Assembly: GCA_031963005.1 (NCBI GenBank)
Contig: JASSUL010000009.1
Coordinates: 1-64,000, forward strand
Source of the DNA: JASSUD01 sp031963005
Lineage (GTDB): Bacteria > Pseudomonadota > Gammaproteobacteria > Burkholderiales > Burkholderiaceae
DNA length: 64,000 bases
Direction: 5' to 3'
Of this stretch, positions 43,550-52,066 are shown piece after piece. The translations under genes and the position numbers were made by a program. The stretch's first letter is position 1, and each line of letters opens with the position of its first letter. Under the pieces are notes generated by a model. That model did no database searches. It saw only the letters and a list, made by a program, of their open reading frames with translations, and was not told where the DNA came from.

Positions 43550-43576
43550 GTGCCTAGGCCCTATTCCACAGATGGA

Positions 43577-43608
43577 TAAACACGCTTCTTGATCAAGGGG
43601 CGTGTTTA
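43577..43608. repeat. Large palindrome downstream of the BON gene
   Basis: A 32-bp near-perfect palindrome: TAAACACGC, TT, CTTGATCAAG, GG, GCGTGTTTA. No T run follows, and a separate terminator lies 33 bases further on. Confidence 0.7.
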
Positions 43609-43640
43609 CCCAGGAAAAATTGAACGATAAAAGCAAATCA

Positions 43641-43671
43641 AGCGCAACCAGCAATGGCATTGCGCTTTTTT
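43641..43671 (+). terminator. Intrinsic terminator after the BON lipoprotein gene
   Basis: Stem AGCGCAA / TTGCGCT with a 12-base loop, followed by five T residues. Confidence 0.85.
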
Positions 43672-44175
43672 GCGTATAAAAACTAAAATTACAAAGAGGT
43701 TTCTTTTGTTGATGCATTGTTCCATTTTTGGTTAAAAATATTCGCTACCCTGGTATTTTTAAAAAATGTTCAATGGAAAAATATTAAAAATAATAGATCT
43801 TCTTTTAAAGACATGAGCCTTGTATCAAAAAGCAGGCAAAAACCTATAAAACGTGCATTGGCATGTGTTTTAAATGGCGGTGCAGCCTCTTCCAAAGTGC
43901 TTGATTGCGCATAAAAAATAAAAAAAGCCAGCCCTGGCTTAGTAAATTATTCTATTTCTGAGGTGTAAACCATATGAAAATTAAAATTTTTTAATGGAAG
44001 AATAGAGAGGTTTAGTGAAAGGACCTGACAAATATTAGTTACACAGTAAATGAACCGTTTTTTGATAGTGATGTGTCGTTTCCACAAGCAGTAGCAAGCT
44101 TCATGCATTGATGAGATGGATGAAGCCTATTAAAAACCCAAAAATATAACCCTAACAAATTCATTAGGAAACACT
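43672..44175. other. Intergenic stretch between the BON and DsbA-like genes
   Basis: About 500 AT-rich bases. A 65-codon plus-strand frame at 43717-43914 has no family features or ribosome binding site, so I do not call it. A minus-strand terminator-like hairpin (AAGCCAG CC CTGGCTT, 43925-43940, T run on the minus strand) lies after it. Nothing else is recognised. Confidence 0.5.
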
Positions 44176-44850
44176 ATGAAAACGCTACGTTATTCTATTG
44201 CTGTATTATTTTTATCAGTCATAACTAGTCTATTCACTATTCCCGTGATGCAGGCTTATGCATCGCCCTCGATGCCCATGGCCGGTGTGGATTATGAGGT
44301 GCTGGATACCTCTGTATTAACCTCTGATATACCCGCCAACAAGGTAGAAGTACTCAATTTTTTCTCGTATGGCAGTCCGAACGATTATTCGTTTGAACCC
44401 AAATTGGCAAATTGGGCTAAAAGGCAAGGTCCAGATGTGATTTTCAATCGCGTGCCCGTGGCATCTAACCCCAATCTTGTACCACAACAAAGGCTCTATC
44501 ATGCATTGCATGCATTAGGTGAAGTCGATCAAATGACGTTTAAAATCTTTGAAGCGATACAGACAAAGCAAAATGCTTTACGTACACCACAAGCACAAGC
44601 CAATTTTGTAGCGCAAGAAGGTGTTGATCGTCAAAGATTTTTATCGGCATATCATTCTTCTAAAACTACACAGCAATTAGAAATTGATAATAGATTGATT
44701 CAACAGTACGCTATTCGTAGTGTGCCTACATTGGTTGTGCAAGGTAAATATAAAATATCCCCAGTAATGTCACAAAGTTTTGATGCTACTCTGCAAGTGC
44801 TGGATTTTTTAGTGTCAAAAGCACGTTCAGAAAGGGTTCAAGCCCAATAA
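44176..44850 (+). CDS. DsbA-like periplasmic protein lacking the catalytic cysteines
   Basis: A 224-residue DsbA homologue: signal peptide (residues 1 to about 29, ending in MQAYAS), thioredoxin-type strand EVLNFFSYG, a helical insert, and the cis-Pro loop YAIRSVPTLVVQGKY. In DsbA the active site after FFSYG is CPHC. Here residues 67-70 are SPND, so both cysteines and the His are replaced; the mature protein contains no cysteine at all. The rest of the fold is kept and the frame is intact, so it is not an obvious pseudogene. It cannot act as a thiol oxidase; a chaperone or binding role is possible. AGGAAAC precedes the ATG. Confidence 0.88.
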   Translation: MKTLRYSIAVLFLSVITSLFTIPVMQAYASPSMPMAGVDYEVLDTSVLTSDIPANKVEVLNFFSYGSPNDYSFEPKLANWAKRQGPDVIFNRVPVASNPNLVPQQRLYHALHALGEVDQMTFKIFEAIQTKQNALRTPQAQANFVAQEGVDRQRFLSAYHSSKTTQQLEIDNRLIQQYAIRSVPTLVVQGKYKISPVMSQSFDATLQVLDFLVSKARSERVQAQ

Positions 44851-44919
44851 AATAAGCTGTATGTATGGTTTAGATTTTATTAAAGAATATCTATAATTTA
44901 TCTGCATATCCTTGATCGA

Positions 44920-44946
44920 CGCATTACATAGCGTAATGCGTTTTTT
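44920..44946 (+). terminator. Intrinsic terminator after the DsbA-like gene
   Basis: A perfect 8-bp stem (CGCATTAC / GTAATGCG), 5-base loop ATAGC, then six T residues. Confidence 0.9.
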
Positions 44947-45269
44947 CTGGTGCGCCCAGCATGGGCGCATCAAGTGGCCTCAAAAGGTGCGACGTCGCGT
45001 TCTAATTTTTGGGGTCACTTTAGGGGGCAGGTTGCGGTGCGTTGGATTTGCGTAATACGCCGGTCTCTTAGAGCAATTATGCTACAATGCCGGCCCTACT
45101 TAGAGATTGGAACCCTCGTTTCCATACCGATACATCGCGGCGCGTCAGTCTAGTACGTCCCGCGATTTCTATTTTTAGGCTGTGTCATCGCTAAAACGCT
45201 AGGGGACATCCCTGCTGCAGACGCGTTCATGCATTTTCTATCCTTTTTCTTTTTTACTCTCTGAAAACA
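44947..45269. other. Region upstream of prs with a candidate promoter
   Basis: A GCGCCCA/TGGGCGC hairpin lies at its left. TGCTACAAT near 45069-45077 is a good extended -10 element that could drive prs with a long leader. In Burkholderia ispE and a tRNA-Gln gene occupy this position; neither is visible, and no cloverleaf can be drawn. Confidence 0.45.
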
Positions 45270-46232
45270 ATGGGCAATAACAACGGCTTGATGGTTTTTG
45301 CGGGCAGCGCCAACCCGGAACTTGCTGAAGAGGTAGTTGAAAAACTCGGTATTTCGTTAGGAAAAGCGCTGGTTGGACGTTTCTCGGATGGAGAGAGTCA
45401 AATTGAAATCCAGGAAAATGTGCGTGGGAAAGACGTTTTTGTTTTGCAATCTACTTGCGCTCCGAGCAATGATCATCTGATGGAATTGATGTTCATGGTA
45501 GATGCGCTCAAACGCGCTTCTGCTGAGCGAATTACGGCAGCTATTCCTTATTTCGGTTATGCGCGCCAAGATCGGCGCCCGCGTTCGGCTCGAGTCGCTA
45601 TTTCGGCAAAAGTAGTTGCGAATATGCTGCAAGTCGTCGGTGTAGATCGCATTGTGACGATGGATTTGCATGCCGATCAAATTCAGGGATTTTTTGATAT
45701 TCCTGTGGATAATATCTATGCTGCCCCCGTTTTATTAGGCGATTTACGTCAGAAAAATCGAGACGATTTATTAGTAGTATCCCCTGATGTAGGAGGGGTA
45801 GTGCGTGCGCGAGCTTTTGCTAAGCAACTCCAAACCGATTTAGCGATTATTGATAAGCGTCGCCCGAAGGCAAATGTCGCGGAAGTGATGAATGTGATCG
45901 GCGAAGTGGAAGGTCGTACGTGCGTCATTATGGACGATATGGTCGATACGGCCGATACGCTTTGTAAAGCGGCCAATGCGTTGAAAGAACGAGGGGCTAG
46001 AAAAGTATTCGCCTATACGACACACCCGATTCTGTCGGGTCAGGCCGTCACTCGCATTGCGAACTCTGAAATAGATGAAGTGGTGGTGACGAACACGATT
46101 CGTTTGCAAGAAAATGCAGCGCAATGTTCTAAAATCCGCCAGCTTTCTGTAGCAGAGTTACTGGCAGAAACGTTTTCTCGTATTCGCTGCGGCGAATCGG
46201 TAACGTCGCTTTTTGCGGAAACGTCGATGTAA
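45270..46232 (+). CDS. prs: Ribose-phosphate pyrophosphokinase
   Basis: A 320-residue PRPP synthase that supplies PRPP for purines, pyrimidines, NAD, His and Trp (including the TrpD step above). Motifs: LMVFAGSANPELAEEV, GRFSDGESQIEIQENVRGKD, YFGYARQDRR and the PRPP-binding loop CVIMDDMVDTADTL. Full length and highly conserved. Followed by a terminator and a family C repeat that separate it from rplY. Confidence 0.97.
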   Translation: MGNNNGLMVFAGSANPELAEEVVEKLGISLGKALVGRFSDGESQIEIQENVRGKDVFVLQSTCAPSNDHLMELMFMVDALKRASAERITAAIPYFGYARQDRRPRSARVAISAKVVANMLQVVGVDRIVTMDLHADQIQGFFDIPVDNIYAAPVLLGDLRQKNRDDLLVVSPDVGGVVRARAFAKQLQTDLAIIDKRRPKANVAEVMNVIGEVEGRTCVIMDDMVDTADTLCKAANALKERGARKVFAYTTHPILSGQAVTRIANSEIDEVVVTNTIRLQENAAQCSKIRQLSVAELLAETFSRIRCGESVTSLFAETSM

Positions 46233-46263
46233 TATGCAATGTGTATAGAGTATGTAATTTTGT

Positions 46264-46293
46264 AGAACTTGTTTAAAAAAACAGGTTCTTTTT
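46264..46293 (+). terminator. Intrinsic terminator after prs
   Basis: Stem AGAACTTGTTT / AAACAGGTTCT with one G-T pair, loop of four A, and a T run immediately after. It implies that rplY has its own promoter. Confidence 0.8.
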
Positions 46294-46295
46294 GC

Positions 46296-46448
46296 TAGGG
46301 CATGTCTACAATTGCCCAAAAGAACCCATCTTTGCGTATTGGTGAAAATGCGGTGCTCGGGATCCTCACTGTACTTAAGTACAGTTCCGGTCCCTGGGCT
46401 CTTGCTCCCCCAAATATGGGCCCTTTTGAACAATTGTAGACACACCCC
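46296..46448. repeat. Dispersed palindromic repeat, family C, copy 2
   Basis: About 153 bp with inverted ends (TAGGGCATGTCTACAATTG and CAATTGTAGACACACCCC). The centre is the perfect palindrome ACTGTACTTAAGTACAGT. In the opposite orientation to copy 1. Ends 39 bases before the rplY start. Confidence 0.9.
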
Positions 46449-46487
46449 GGATAACCTGGTCGCGGGTTATCTTTTTAGGAGAATGGA

Positions 46488-47129
46488 ATGGAAGTTATCG
46501 CTTTTGAACGCACACTGCAGGGTACGGGTGCGAGCCGCCGTCTGCGTCGCGCAGGAAGAACCCCCGCTATTGTTTATGGCGCAGGGCAAGAAGCGCAGCA
46601 AATCGAGCTGGATCATAATGATTTGATTCACGCTGTTAAAAAAGAAGTGTTTCATTCTTCTATTTTGACGCTCAAAATACAAGAGAATGAAAAAACCGGC
46701 AAGACAGAGCAAGTATTGTTGCGCGCAGTTCAATATCATCCGTTTAAACCGATGATTTTGCATATCGATTTTCAACGTGTAGACGCTACACAGAAAATCC
46801 ATATCAAAGTGCCGCTCCACTTTCTGAATCAAGAAACCTGCAAAGCGGTCAAGTTGGATGGCGCTATGTTGACACAAGTGATGAATGAGCTAGAAGTTGT
46901 TTGCTTGCCTAACAATTTACCTGCCTTCATCGAGGTCGATTTAACCGATATTCAAATTGGTCACCCATTGCATGCTAAAGAAGTAAAATTGCCAGCAGGT
47001 GTGGAATTGGCTTCTTACCTTGATCAAGATAACCCCGTAGTCGCAGCAGCGATGGTTTCTGCTGGGGCTGCTTCAGAAGGCGCTTCTGGCGGTGAAACCG
47101 CTTCCGAAGGGACTTCTTCAGAGGCTTAA
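46488..47129 (+). CDS. rplY: 50S ribosomal protein L25 (general stress protein Ctc type)
   Basis: A 213-residue long-form L25 that binds 5S rRNA. The N-terminal domain (GTGASRRLRRAGRTPAIVYG) is followed by the TL5/Ctc beta domain (KIHIKVPLHFLNQETCKAVK, IEVDLTDIQIGHPLHAKEV) and an Ala/Ser/Glu-rich tail. TTTAGGAG precedes the ATG. The prs-rplY-pth order is conserved. Confidence 0.95.
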   Translation: MEVIAFERTLQGTGASRRLRRAGRTPAIVYGAGQEAQQIELDHNDLIHAVKKEVFHSSILTLKIQENEKTGKTEQVLLRAVQYHPFKPMILHIDFQRVDATQKIHIKVPLHFLNQETCKAVKLDGAMLTQVMNELEVVCLPNNLPAFIEVDLTDIQIGHPLHAKEVKLPAGVELASYLDQDNPVVAAAMVSAGAASEGASGGETASEGTSSEA

Positions 47130-47220
47130 TAACGACCTTTGATTGTAAGCACTGCTTCAAAGATCGATGACAAAGAGGAGCCAGCTCTGGGTAGCTGCTC
47201 CTCTTTGTCATTTAAACGTT

Positions 47221-47340
47221 CTAAGAGCGTGTTCACGATCTTCAAAAGTGGGTTGTGTTGGGGTGACGAATTGAATTAAATACGGAACCCCAACATTACC
47301 GCCTTAAGGGTGATTGCTGGAGATTATGAACAGGTTCTAA
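47221..47340. repeat. Dispersed palindromic repeat, family A, copy 5
   Basis: About 120 bp with ends CTAAGAGCGTGTTCACGATC and GATTATGAACAGGTTCTAA. Core GAATTGAATTAAATACGG between TTGGGG and CCCCAA. Nearly identical to copy 2. It lies between rplY and pth. Confidence 0.92.
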
Positions 47341-47455
47341 TAAATAAAAATAGCTTATAGAATCTCTCTTTTTTGACAGGCAAGCCTGCCTAAAAGCTTT
47401 TGGTAATCAAACTTGCCTAAAAGCCTTTCGTTTCACTTTTACTGATCATTCTCCC

Positions 47456-48103
47456 TTGATTCAACTCATTGTCGGATTGGGCAATCCAGGCCCAGAATAC
47501 GCAGCTACACGCCATAACGCCGGTTTTTGGTTTGTCGAGCGGCTTGCACAAGCCGCCGGCGAGGTATTACGCCGAGATTCGCGGATGCAAGCAGAGAGCG
47601 CACGAGTACATGTTCAGCGACATACCGTATGGCTTTTGCAGCCACAAACCTTTATGAATCGCAGTGGTCAGGCCGTTGGCACCTTTGCACGGTTTTATAA
47701 AATTCCTCCCGAAGCCATTTTAGTGGTTCATGACGAACTAGATTTGCCAGCAGGCGTTGCAAAGCTGAAGCTCGGTGGGGGAAGTGGGGGACATAATGGA
47801 ATCAAAGATATCGATGCGCACTTAGGCACGCCCCGTTATTGGCGCTTGCGTATCGGCATTGGCCATCCTCGAGATGTGTCTGCGCTCCATACACAAAATC
47901 CGCAAAACTCCGCGATGGACGGAGCGACGCCTTCTAAGAAAGCGCATCAAAGTGTGGCGGACTTTGTGCTCAAACCTCCTGGCCGCACGGAGCAAGTGCA
48001 GATTGAGGCCGCGATAGACCGTAGCTTTGCCTTGCTTCCGCTGATATTTGCCGGCGATATGCCCAATGCGATGAAGCAATTGCATAGTCCTGCCTCTGTT
48101 TAA
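47456..48103 (+). CDS. pth: Peptidyl-tRNA hydrolase
   Basis: A 215-residue enzyme that releases peptides from dropped-off peptidyl-tRNA. Motifs: IVGLGNPGPEYAATRHNAGF (catalytic His), QPQTFMNRSGQAV and VVHDELDLPAGVAKLK, followed by GGGSGGHNGIKDI. The start is a TTG at 47456, supported by the exact family N-terminus MIQLIVGLGNPG. A short Asn/Ala/Ser-rich insertion is present near residue 150. ychF, which usually follows, is replaced by a phage-type gene. Confidence 0.96.
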   Translation: MIQLIVGLGNPGPEYAATRHNAGFWFVERLAQAAGEVLRRDSRMQAESARVHVQRHTVWLLQPQTFMNRSGQAVGTFARFYKIPPEAILVVHDELDLPAGVAKLKLGGGSGGHNGIKDIDAHLGTPRYWRLRIGIGHPRDVSALHTQNPQNSAMDGATPSKKAHQSVADFVLKPPGRTEQVQIEAAIDRSFALLPLIFAGDMPNAMKQLHSPASV

Positions 48104-48184
48104 AAACGGGTTTTAAAGGCAATATGGATAGGGATATTGCTGCTTACTTTTGCATTTGCACTTTAACTCTCAAAGCTTTTAAGC

Positions 48185-48958
48185 ATGGCTAATGCCGTAA
48201 CACGCCCGTCAAAACACGCCCGTTTATCTCCTTCCTCTGCACATCGCTGGATGTACTGTGCAGCGAGTCCGTGGCTAGAAGCCCATGCTCCGCAGAGTAG
48301 CAGTTCCTTTATCGATGAAGGCCATGATGCCCATCAGCTCGCTGCGCTATGCCTTAAAGCCGACTGCGATACCACACACTATCTCGGTCATAAAATGGAT
48401 AAAGGAAAGACCGTTGATCTCAAGATGGCGCAAGCGGTTCAGCAATATGTAGGGCGAGTGCGTGCTGCGGCACATGGACATATTTTATTGGTCGAGCATG
48501 AGGTCCCATTAACCGCTTTGACGGGTGAAGAAGGCGCGATGGGGACGGCCGACGCACTGATCCTCAATACACAAGCGCATCCCGAAGGCGCGGAATTACA
48601 AGTGCATGATCTGAAATTTGGACGTGGAACACTGGTACATGCGCAGCATAATGAGCAATTAGCGCTATATGCACTGGGGGCATTACAAGCATTTAAGCAT
48701 CTCGCATGCTTTGCGCGTTTTCGTCTGGTTATTCATCAACCGCGCCGTGCACATTATTCAGAATGGGTATGTACCTTGGACGTTTTACAAGACTTTGCAC
48801 AGCAGGTCATGCAAGCGGCTCGAGCAGCGCAAGCTGTAGAAAATATGCCGCGCCCGAATTTATCTGCCTATGCAACGCCTGGTGAAAAACAATGCCGGTT
48901 TTGCCGTGCTAAGGGAAAGTGTGTCGCGTATAAACAATTTGGTGTGCTAAAGAATTAA
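48185..48958 (+). CDS. Phage-type DUF2800 family protein (PD-(D/E)xK-like)
   Basis: A 257-residue protein with features of the phage DUF2800 family, related to RecB-type nucleases: N-terminal RLSPSSAHRWMYCAASPWLE, then IDEGHDAHQLAALCL, MGTADALIL, LQVHDLKFGRGTLVHAQHNE (the D..K active-site strand) and a Cys cluster near the end (CRFCRAKGKC), probably an Fe-S or zinc site. No other phage gene adjoins it, so it is an orphan from a lost prophage. A partial second copy of its 3' end lies at 52241. Confidence 0.8.
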   Translation: MANAVTRPSKHARLSPSSAHRWMYCAASPWLEAHAPQSSSSFIDEGHDAHQLAALCLKADCDTTHYLGHKMDKGKTVDLKMAQAVQQYVGRVRAAAHGHILLVEHEVPLTALTGEEGAMGTADALILNTQAHPEGAELQVHDLKFGRGTLVHAQHNEQLALYALGALQAFKHLACFARFRLVIHQPRRAHYSEWVCTLDVLQDFAQQVMQAARAAQAVENMPRPNLSAYATPGEKQCRFCRAKGKCVAYKQFGVLKN

Positions 48959-49329
48959 AAAAATAGGTACCAGATCGGATGTTTGCAGCGTCAGTATTTA
49001 GTTAATCTCTTATTCATAGGTTTGTCGACATCATTGCTTACCCCTTATAGATAAGCAGATAAGCTGTCTGTTTTTCCATACTATTTTTATGGCGATCAAA
49101 GTGAAACAAAATACGGTGATCTACTGTAAGTGTTTTTCTAAAAACATAGTATAGAATATTCCGCTTGTATTTTAAGAATGAGCATACTTCTTTGATGCAG
49201 CCATGTTTTTCATGGAGCGTTTGCCCTGCAGTTTTAATTGCGAGGTCTGAAAATACGGCAGAGTATTTTTATAAGTATGTAGTAGAGATGGATTGTTTAA
49301 ATATATATGCGATTTATAAGGAGAGAAAC
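48959..49329. other. Intergenic stretch between the DUF2800 gene and the first paralogue
   Basis: No gene. The first part (48960-49025) has a diverged second copy at 52332-52400, and 49101-49170 holds the conserved upstream block of the paralogue family. An open frame that enters from 49165 is better started at the ATG at 49330. Confidence 0.6.
49101..49170 (+). promoter_or_regulatory. Conserved upstream block of the paralogue array, copy 1
   Basis: Contains GTGAAA..ATACGGTG, then TTTTTCT, a run of A and CATAGTATAGAATATTC. The same order occurs before paralogues 2, 3 and 4. Here the distance to the start is about 160 bases, longer than in the others. Confidence 0.5.
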
Positions 49330-49860
49330 ATGACGGTAGCACTACCACCAGTGAGTTTAACGCACGAAATAGCCTCAATAAGAGGGGTGACAAAGCAATT
49401 AAACGATTACATGCTTTATGGATGTACCCTACCGGAAGATAAAGATATAAATAGGATAAACGCGCAGATAGATGCCAGGAAGCTTGATACAAAAAAATGG
49501 GAGCCTACTGAGATACTGAAAGATGTGTGTAAATTTCTTCTGAGCCAGATTGCCACGCTGCCTCTTTATATATTCTCAGCCGTTGCAGTAGCGGCTACAG
49601 TTACTTTTCTGCCTGTAGGTCCTTTACTCAAATTAGCTGCATTGTTTGCTGTCTGCAGGGTGTCAGCTATAGTCTGGAATGGAACAATTGATAGTGTCGT
49701 GAACAATTGGCTTGATGGGTGGGACGCTCTAAAGCCTAGTGAAAACAGGCAGCTTAGGGATGCCGCAAAAGAATTTAAAAAATCAAAGGATAAATTGACT
49801 AAATTAGAAGAATACAGGAGGGACAGCGCTCAAGCTCCGGTTCATCCAGCAATAATCTAA
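49330..49860 (+). CDS. Small membrane protein, paralogue 1 of a four-gene array
   Basis: 176 residues from the ATG at 49330, which has AAGGAGAG before it. A hydrophobic region of two segments (IATLPLYIFSAVAVAATVTF and LLKLAALFAVCRVSAIV) is followed by the array signature WNGTIDSVVNNWLDGWDALK, PSENRQLRDA and a Lys/Glu-rich helical tail. It is the most diverged member: its N-terminus lacks the YSI.ETM.E segment of the others. No known family is recognised. The hydrophobic hairpin plus amphipathic tail suggests a membrane-associated protein with cytoplasmic or host-facing ends. Confidence 0.75.
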   Translation: MTVALPPVSLTHEIASIRGVTKQLNDYMLYGCTLPEDKDINRINAQIDARKLDTKKWEPTEILKDVCKFLLSQIATLPLYIFSAVAVAATVTFLPVGPLLKLAALFAVCRVSAIVWNGTIDSVVNNWLDGWDALKPSENRQLRDAAKEFKKSKDKLTKLEEYRRDSAQAPVHPAII

Positions 49861-49901
49861 GTGAAGCAATTTTTATTCCGTCTCTAATTCGATGAATTAT
49901 A

Positions 49902-49949
49902 AATCCCCCTTAAATGCATTCACTCGCATTTTGAGGGGGATTTTTATTT
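49902..49949 (+). terminator. Array terminator 1
   Basis: AATCCCCCTTAAATGC pairs with GCATTTTGAGGGGGATT and is followed by TTTATTT. Nearly the same hairpin follows each of the four paralogues. Confidence 0.9.
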
Positions 49950-50301
49950 AAAAGTCCAACTATGATAAGCAGTAAAATGAATGAGTCAGAGCGCACAAAT
50001 TTGTGTTTTGATAAACGTTGATTAGGCTTTTTTAATGAAAGCACGGTGTGATAATTTGATTATCCATGGCTCTCTAAGGAGGCTATTAACGGATATTAAG
50101 AGGCAGTAGATGGCCTAAAATAAAGAGCTTGAACAGACGAAAGCCAAATGCCAAAGTGCTTTTTATTCCATTTTTGAAACATTCAAAGTCAGTAGAATAC
50201 AGTGTTTAGGGGAAGGCCATTCAGTAAAAATAATAGAAAATGTGGTGCATATCGCAGAAAAAGTCTGCTGCATTGCATAGTATATTGATAAGGATAGAAA
50301 T
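49950..50301 (+). promoter_or_regulatory. Leader region of paralogue 2 with conserved block (copy 2)
   Basis: Gene-free. From about 50060 it is similar over its length to 51080-51375 before paralogue 3 (shared GTGTGATAATTT, GGCTATTAA, GATATTAA, TTTTTATTCCATTTTT, GCATTGCATAGTATAT). The conserved block GTAGAATACAGTGTTTAGGG with AAAAATAATAGAAAATG is at 50191-50250. AAGGATAG lies before the ATG. Confidence 0.6.
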
Positions 50302-50889
50302 ATGGCTACATCAACGGTAGAAGCTAGCCCTTCCCTTCTTTCTCCGCCGCCATTTTTGTATGCTACGGTGCCTTCTAATGAACATAATACAACTCTGTAT
50401 TCTATAAAGAAAGAAACAACAGAAGAGGCCTTTTGGAATGAAGTGAAAGACTGCGTTAGAGCAACGCTACGTGACGGTACTTTATTATGTCTTTCTCTAT
50501 CTCCAGCGCTGTGCATGCTGATAGCGATAGTTGCTATTGATCAGATTTTATTGTTTATGGCGGCAGTAGCTGCTATTAACATAGTATCTAAGCAAATTTG
50601 GAATGGAGAGTTATACCAATCTTTTGACAATTGGTTAGACTCTATAAAGTGGTTAGAACCTAGTGAAAATAGAAAATATAATAATCTTGTAAAGCAGTTG
50701 GAACACTATCAATCTCAGAAGCTTGACCATTCTCAGAAAGCGGCTTTGTATGAAATCAGGGCAGCGCAATATATACAGAAATTGGATGCTTTAAATAACG
50801 ATAATATACCTCCATCACAGGCAAGCACGGCGGCTAATGCTGATCAGGAGATAGCTAATAATTCAACACCTGTACCCCAAGCTACCTAG
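50302..50889 (+). CDS. Small membrane protein, paralogue 2
   Basis: 195 residues. The disordered N-terminus is rich in Ser and Pro (SPSLLSPPPFLYATVPS), followed by YSIKKETTEEAFWNEVKDCV, then a long hydrophobic region (LLCLSLSPALCMLIAIVAI and ILLFMAAVAAINIV), the signature IWNGELYQSFDNWLDSIKWL with EPSENRKYNNLV, and a Gln/Lys-rich helical tail. It is the same architecture as paralogues 3 and 4. No family recognised. Confidence 0.8.
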   Translation: MATSTVEASPSLLSPPPFLYATVPSNEHNTTLYSIKKETTEEAFWNEVKDCVRATLRDGTLLCLSLSPALCMLIAIVAIDQILLFMAAVAAINIVSKQIWNGELYQSFDNWLDSIKWLEPSENRKYNNLVKQLEHYQSQKLDHSQKAALYEIRAAQYIQKLDALNNDNIPPSQASTAANADQEIANNSTPVPQAT

Positions 50890-50932
50890 GCTAAGCAAGA
50901 TTTATCCCCATCCACCCATTTAATGGGTTACT

Positions 50933-50977
50933 AATCCTCCTTAAATGCATTCATTTGCATTTGAGGAGGATTTTTTT
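50933..50977 (+). terminator. Array terminator 2
   Basis: AATCCTCCTTAAATGC pairs with GCATTTGAGGAGGATT and is followed by TTTTT. The stem differs from terminator 1 by compensating changes (CCCCC/GGGGG to CCTCC/GGAGG), showing selection for the hairpin. Confidence 0.9.
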
Positions 50978-51375
50978 ATGGATTTTCATTTAAAAGTTTA
51001 ACCATAATGAGCAGTAGAATGATTGGATCAGAAAGCGTAGATCTATATTTTTATAAATATCATCTAAATATCTCTTGATATAAGCAAAGTGTGATAATTT
51101 TTGTTTGATCATGGTGATCTAAAAAGGCTATTAAGAGATATTAAAGAAGTAGTGTAGACCCTATTAATATCTGAGGATACACAGCTTGAGCTGATTATTT
51201 TGAGGAGGTATAAAAACCAAATGCCGATGTTTTTTTATTCCATTTTTCAAGCATTAAAAGCCAGGTGAAATACAGTGTTTTGAGGGAGATTGTTCTGAAA
51301 AAATAATATAGAATATTCTGTTGTATCGCAGAAAGAGCTTGCGGCATTGCATAGTATATTTATAAGGACAAAAAT
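50978..51375 (+). promoter_or_regulatory. Leader region of paralogue 3 with conserved block (copy 3)
   Basis: Gene-free and alignable with the leader of paralogue 2. The conserved block GGTGAAATACAGTGTTTTGA, then TTCTGAAAAAATAATATAGA, is at 51264-51326, about 50 bases before the start. AAGGACA precedes the ATG. Confidence 0.6.
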
Positions 51376-51978
51376 ATGAACCCATCACCGGTAGAAAGCG
51401 GCGCTATCTACGTTGCGCAGCGGCCATCTGTGCATAATTCAGCGGCCACCGATACAAATAATAAACAGTACTCTATAGAGAAGGAGACGATGGGAGAGTC
51501 TCTTCTGGATGACATGAAAGCATTTATGAGAACGGTGCTAGGCGTAAGTACTATTCTAGTATGTTGTTGTTCTATAGTGCTGAGCAAGGTGATTGTGGGG
51601 ATTGCGGTGATTGCAACGCTGATTGCTCTTTATAAGTATACTTTATTGACTTTAGTAATATTACCTCCCATTTTGATAGCCTCTAAGCCAATTTGGAATG
51701 GAAGTTTATACAATTTCTTATTCGATTCATTATTCAATTCGTCGAATAGCATAGAGTGGTTAGAACCTAGCGACAAGAGGAGATATAATAACCTTGTAGA
51801 AGCACTAAATTACAATAAATCTGAGCGCATACGCATTCGGCAAGAGCACTCTCAGAATGAAAAACAAATAAGTGAATGTTTACGGAAGTTGCAGCCCTTA
51901 GCTAACAAAATACACAGACTACAGGCAGAGGCGTCGACACAGGGAATTGGTAATCCGACCGTGCCTTTGACTGCCTAG
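51376..51978 (+). CDS. Small membrane protein, paralogue 3
   Basis: 200 residues. Disordered N-terminus, YSIEKETMGESLLDDMKAFM, a hydrophobic region (STILVCCCSIVLSKVIVGIA, IATLIALYKYTLLTLVILPP), the signature IWNGSLYNFLFDSLF and EWLEPSDKRRYNNLVEALN, then a helical tail (LRKLQPLANKIHRLQAEAS). It is closest to paralogue 4, with which it shares the whole C-terminus (LQAEAS.QGI.NPTVPL). No known family. Confidence 0.8.
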   Translation: MNPSPVESGAIYVAQRPSVHNSAATDTNNKQYSIEKETMGESLLDDMKAFMRTVLGVSTILVCCCSIVLSKVIVGIAVIATLIALYKYTLLTLVILPPILIASKPIWNGSLYNFLFDSLFNSSNSIEWLEPSDKRRYNNLVEALNYNKSERIRIRQEHSQNEKQISECLRKLQPLANKIHRLQAEASTQGIGNPTVPLTA

Positions 51979-52023
51979 GTTAAACGCTTTTACTACCATC
52001 CCCAATTTAATGAATTACTAATG

Positions 52024-52066
52024 CCCCCTTAAACGCATTCATTTGTATTTTGAGGGGGATTTTTTT
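52024..52066 (+). terminator. Array terminator 3
   Basis: CCCCCTTAAACGCATTC and its partner (TTTTGAGGGGG) followed by ATTTTTTT. Nearly identical to terminator 4. It overlaps the 3' end of the truncated minus-strand gene copy. Confidence 0.88.

Noticed and set aside
43717..43914. 65-codon plus-strand frame in the BON-DsbA gap
   Set aside because: No ribosome binding site, no domain features and composition like the surrounding non-coding DNA.
44947..45269. tRNA gene upstream of prs
   Set aside because: Expected from conserved order, but no acceptor stem or T-loop pattern can be drawn.
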